Below the pieces are notes generated by a model that saw only the letters and a program-made list of their open reading frames with translations, had not been told where the DNA came from and did not search any database. DNA of 64,000 nucleotides from Castor canadensis (lineage: Eukaryota; Chordata; Mammalia; Rodentia; Castoridae). The translations under genes and the position numbers were made by a program. Location of the stretch: positions 58,374,501 through 58,438,500 of the forward strand of contig NC_133394.1 of NCBI RefSeq assembly GCF_047511655.1, given 5' to 3'. The first letter of the stretch is position 1. Every line of letters starts with the position of its first letter. Of the stretch, positions 59,886 through 64,000 are shown piece after piece.

Positions 59886-61300
59886 TGCTTCCTGCTAATA
59901 ATTATTTTACTATGACATTGTGGAAATACATAGAGCAATTTATCCATTTCAAGTTTTGGTGTATAGCACTGTGAAAATTCTGATTTGACTTTCAAATGCA
60001 TCTCTGCAATCTAAACAATCATCACTGGTAGTAAGAAACCCCTGAACTCTTCTTTGATAATTTTTGAAATACAAATTTTGCATTTAGTATATTTTTAACT
60101 TGTACACCTAAAGAAATATTTGAAATATGAACTCTGATGAAATGCATTGCAGTAATTTTTATAAATAACAGGTAGTCTTTCAAAATTCTTACATGTGTTT
60201 TTCATCCTCTTTGTAGCATTTGTCTACAGCTTTCTGACCCTGAAAAATCTAGTGCAGTATGACACCACCACCAATAATCGATGCATTAAAATTACTCATC
60301 ATCAAAAAAGACTGAATTTTAGGAACTCCGCCCACCCCACTTGTAGTGAAACATAAGTTTCACTGAAAATGCCCCAGTATCCCTGGCAGAACTGTTCATA
60401 TCCAAAGATGCACATAGCAGAGGAGTGCTTCAAGTTGAGGAAAGTTTGCTCCTCTGTTCTCTACCTTACTCTCTACCTTGCCCCAAGTTCTCATTAGCAT
60501 TTCTTATTACACTAAATTAAATGGTGGGGAATAAAGGGACTGAAGAAAGTCCAGGGCATTCTACAGTCTGGAATGAAGGAATGTGCTTGAAAACACTTTA
60601 CCTCTACCATGTAGTATTCTGATGAAACATTTCAAAGAAATTTATATGAGTATACAAAAATTCTTTAAAGTCTAGTTATAAGTCTGCATGAGTTAGTAGA
60701 GAACAAAGGAGATAATTGTCTTATATTGCATGGAGACAATCTGTCAGATTTAGAAATAGAAAAGAAAATTTCCACAATAATTCAGAATTTACCTCAATTA
60801 ATTAAGTAATGCATGAAGTACACAATGAGGTTTTATTTTTTATTTATTGTGCCCTGTAATACTGTAAATTCCAGGAGTTTGTAGCTGGCTATTATTTCTC
60901 CAAGTTTCCTATTGCTCATTGCTGGCTTTTGTTGAATATGCAATTCTTTTATTTTACTGACACAATTTTACAATAGAAAACTGTCTCCTGAACTTTTATT
61001 TTAACTCAATAGAATCTAATGGTACAGAGTCATAGCTGCAAAGTGGAATTTTATTCTTGAATTTCACAGGAAATAGTACAAATGTACAATGAAAGATTAA
61101 GCAAATCCTCAAGGAGCATCTAATGAAACAGTGTGATGTGAGAGGAATGCAACCAATTGCTGAATTAGCTTCTGTTGGAATGTGTTCATGTGTAACATCC
61201 AAAGGACTGGATAACATCACAACAGCTCCAGGTCCTTGAAAATCTTAAGGATGATTAGCTGAAGGAATTAGCTGTTTCTGCCAATCATAATCCAGCAGAG
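59886..61300. other. Repeat-free DNA upstream of the candidate exon
   Basis: No transposon remnant was recognised over 1.4 kb, in contrast to most of the window. Two less AT-rich islands lie at about 60230-60560 and 61080-61300. They could be conserved non-coding elements, but this cannot be judged from one sequence. Confidence 0.35.
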
Positions 61301-61572
61301 CTGCCTTTATAGTTCTGGGGATATGAGAGAAAGAGGGAAGGTGGGAGGGAAAGGCTGACCCCAGCAAAGCAAGAGGCACAGCAGCAGTAGCAACAGCAGA
61401 GCAGGAACAACTGGCACTCTGGTAATTAAGTAGTTCTCATATCTTCTTTGCTGTACATGATCTGCAACCTGGTATAATTCTTGTGTCCAAGAAGGAAGCT
61501 GCATTTTAACAGTGTGCTGAACTGAGGTTTAAATCATTCCAGTTTGCTGCTTGTTTAAAAAGACAATGTGTG

Positions 61573-61580
61573 TATAAATA
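61573..61580 (+). promoter_or_regulatory. TATA-like box
   Basis: tataaata preceded by tgtg and followed by agaaga. If functional, transcription would start near 61603-61608, about 170 bases before a consensus splice donor. In an AT-rich genome such boxes are common by chance, so the call rests on the paired donor. Confidence 0.35.
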
Positions 61581-61589
61581 AGAAGACTC

Positions 61590-61777
61590 TGCTGGAAGAG
61601 TTCAGATACTAGGACTGGAGCTAAAGAGTGCTCTCTGAATATTATTGAGGCAGATTGTATGAACTGAAAGCTTCTTCTAATTAACCTGGAGCCAGTGAAC
61701 CTGAATCCTGCATTTCTCATTTTCTAACTCGGGATAAATTCAAGTTAGCAAAAGAAAATACTGAAATGCTTCTCTAG
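61590..61777 (+). other. Candidate non-coding first exon ending at a consensus splice donor
   Basis: The stretch from the TATA-like box to ctctag|gtaagt at 61777/61778 is more balanced in base composition and free of repeats. The donor matches AG|GTAAGT at every position. A mini-frame ATG CTT CTC TAG (61766-61777) ends exactly at the boundary. A CAG-rich, purine-rich zone at 61330-61415 lies upstream. It could be the 5' UTR exon of a gene whose coding exons lie downstream of the window, or chance. I do not recognise the gene. Confidence 0.35.
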
Positions 61778-64000
61778 GTAAGTTACTGTTTAATTTGCTC
61801 AAGCCAATCTGTATACAAAAAAAGCATATATGCTGCTTGCTTAGCTTCATAACCAAATTAAACACAATATAATTTTTTTGTGAAATAGTTAAGTAGAAGC
61901 AGATAATATTTTTAAACCCAATTCAATCTTCCTTTTCAGCTTGTGTATACTTCCCTGTCATTATGCTTTGTAGAAGTTATATTTACACTATAAATGGAAC
62001 ATAAAGTCCTACATAAAGAGGATATAGAACTTGAAATATTTTAAACAGTTGATAGAACATTAGCAAAAAAATTAAATCTACCTTGCTTGATAATACTTTT
62101 AACCTCTTCATATTGAAATCAACAATTTTACAAACTCCACATCCAAAGCTATCTGTTGGGTTCTAAATGCTTCCTGAGAAGTGTTACTGAGAACACGGCA
62201 TTCAAATTACCCAAGATAAGGACCCTTCTCCTTGGGATGGAGACTTCTAGGCATGTTCTGTTCTAATGGTCTGCTTTAGAAAAACAGCTGTCACAGACAT
62301 TCAAAATTGTATGATGCAGTCATAAATTGCTTCTAAAAATAGCACCTATTAGGAAAGGAAAATAAGTTCATAGAATAAGAAATGCCATATTCCATAAATG
62401 TTTATTCTCAAGCTATAAAAAACTTTGTGACATACCTATAAATACCTCCAAATTCCTTATGATTAGAATAAATTGAAAAATAAATGTTACTTAAACGTTT
62501 CTAGTACTTGTGTCAGAGGAACCTGAAACCTTCTTTTATTTGTATTTTTTCCTGATTATTTTCAGATTAATTATTTTTCAGATTAATTATAGCTAACACT
62601 AAAATTGTATTTGGAAGTGACAACCAAGTTTGCTTATTATTGCATGTTATACTACGAGTGTTATTGTTGAAAAAGTTTCAAAAATGTATCGCATCTCTTT
62701 TAAACTCACCCTTGCATGCTTTCACGGTTTTTTCTCTCAGAATATTTTTTATTATCTCAGAATCATATATGTTTTAAAGTTAATTGCACACTAAGATAGT
62801 GATACGTTTCTATAACTTGAAAGATTTTATCCACTTTCTTAACTTGGTAGTTAAATCCTGTGAGATTTTTGCCACAAAAGGAAATTGATGAAGATGACAG
62901 TTAATGTAATTCATTGAATTTCTGCCAAACTCAGAGATTATGAATTTTCTATACAAAGATTTAAAGTTATTTTTCCATACCAAAAGAATACTTTTAATCT
63001 CTTTTATTGAAAGGTTGTCAATTAGCTGTATCCACATGCCAAGGAGGTGCTGGGCTGGTCATGTTTTTTTTTAATGAAGCAACAGTAGGCAGAGAATATA
63101 AAGTCCACTGACCAGAACAGTCCTAGTCTTCAATGGGAATTCATAAAAGCTAAGTGCTTAATATGCAAAATATGCTTGCCACTTACATTTATCTCACTGA
63201 ATAGATGGTAACTTACATGTACCATGATGGTTGGCATCATAAAATACAGAATACTTTTGATTAACATTACATAACAATTACAGACATAGATGTTTATAAT
63301 GAGCTCATGGGGTAGAATTTTTTGGAAAACTAATATTAAGCAGAATAGTCCACTTCACTTCTATGTGAATGGCAACCAGTCTTCACGGGCATTGACAGAT
63401 AGAAAACCCTGCAAGAAAATTGTAATGTGTACCACTTCTTAACTTTAGCATGAAAATCTATCCTACAATGAAAATATAGTTTAGAAACTTAGACATCATT
63501 GTTAAATAAAAGTCTCATGATAATTTTAATAAAGTAGTGAGAAATATGTCTGAACATAAATGCAAAAATCATGATTTAGAAGTTTTATTTTTGAAAATCA
63601 CAATAGAAATATATAATCATATATATTCACCTCTGAAAAGAATGAACTTTTATGTTTTAGCTGAGTTATACCTATTTCATACCTATTCTTTCTTCTAACC
63701 ATAAAACATTGTCATCACATTTTTTAAAATACTCAGTTTCTTAGTTCAATCTCAAAACTCACATTAGTTCTTAACTATTCCAAACATTCATTTTAATGCA
63801 TAAAATAGTTGTCTTCAAGAGGTTTAGTGTATGTATAATCCCCTCGCACATTCTATTTAAGTAGGAGTGGAACCTTTGAAAATAAAATTCAATGATCAAA
63901 CTTTCTGTGTTTCTTTTAGTAGTAACTACTCAGTAAGAACAGAGAAGCATTTAGCATACTGTATTCAAACTAGAAGATTCTGACTGGTTCTGCCTCCCCA
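61778..64000. other. No gene seen; possible intron
   Basis: AT-rich DNA with no recognisable repeat family and no coding frame. If the candidate exon is real this is the start of its first intron. Confidence 0.4.
62559..62592 (+). repeat. 16-bp tandem duplication
   Basis: ttcagattaattattt at 62561-62576 is followed directly by ttcagattaattat at 62577-62590. A small recent duplication. Confidence 0.9.

Overview
The window is AT-rich, gene-poor mammalian nuclear DNA, almost certainly from a rodent. It contains a B1-like (7SL-derived) SINE, tRNA-derived ID-type SINEs, two-part SINEs with a B1-like left half and an ID-like right half, several generations of L1, and older L2, MIR and MaLR-type LTR debris. 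From memory, the two-part SINE (ggctcacacctgtaat at the left, gagttcaagccccagt at the right) looks like the castorimorph/beaver type. I infer Castor or a close relative with moderate confidence. I see no bacterial or viral gene, CRISPR array, tRNA or rRNA gene, and no intact host protein-coding gene. Long open frames are either L1 coding sequence, L1 antisense, or chance.

Layout. 1-7577: L1 fragments, a SINE and a probable solo LTR, ending at a 200-base N gap (7578-7777). 7778-27142: L2, old L1, SINEs, MaLR LTRs, microsatellites, a perfect 23-bp-arm hairpin (19351-19401) and an L1 with a twin-priming inversion (24481-25629). 27143-34719: a second copy of 1-7577 at a constant offset of 27142; I found one substitution (846 T versus 27988 G) and no indel. 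34720-41540: L1 3' debris, MaLR LTRs, two adjacent ID-type SINEs, and a long L2 split by a reverse L1 that carries a 57-bp tandem duplication. 41553-46292: a 5'-truncated, decayed L1 with a 13-bp target-site duplication. 46306-49650: single-copy DNA with a GATA microsatellite. 49665-53734: a young L1 with 5' UTR, intact ORF1 and an ORF2 that stops before the reverse transcriptase core, flanked by a 14-bp direct repeat but lacking a poly(A) tail. 53749-64000: mostly single-copy DNA with a CA repeat, a reverse SINE, a reverse B1, and at 61590-61777 a candidate non-coding first exon (TATA-like box, AG|GTAAGT donor).

The strongest structural signal is the 7.6-kb repeat whose first copy ends exactly at the N gap. 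The simplest reading is an unmerged overlap between two contigs (false duplication in the assembly), not biology. It predicts that about 19.4 kb just upstream of the window repeats 7778-27142. The most interesting biological item is the 49665-53734 L1: it keeps ORF1 and a complete-looking endonuclease domain, lacks the reverse transcriptase, and has a target-site duplication with no 3' tail. I found no new gene system.
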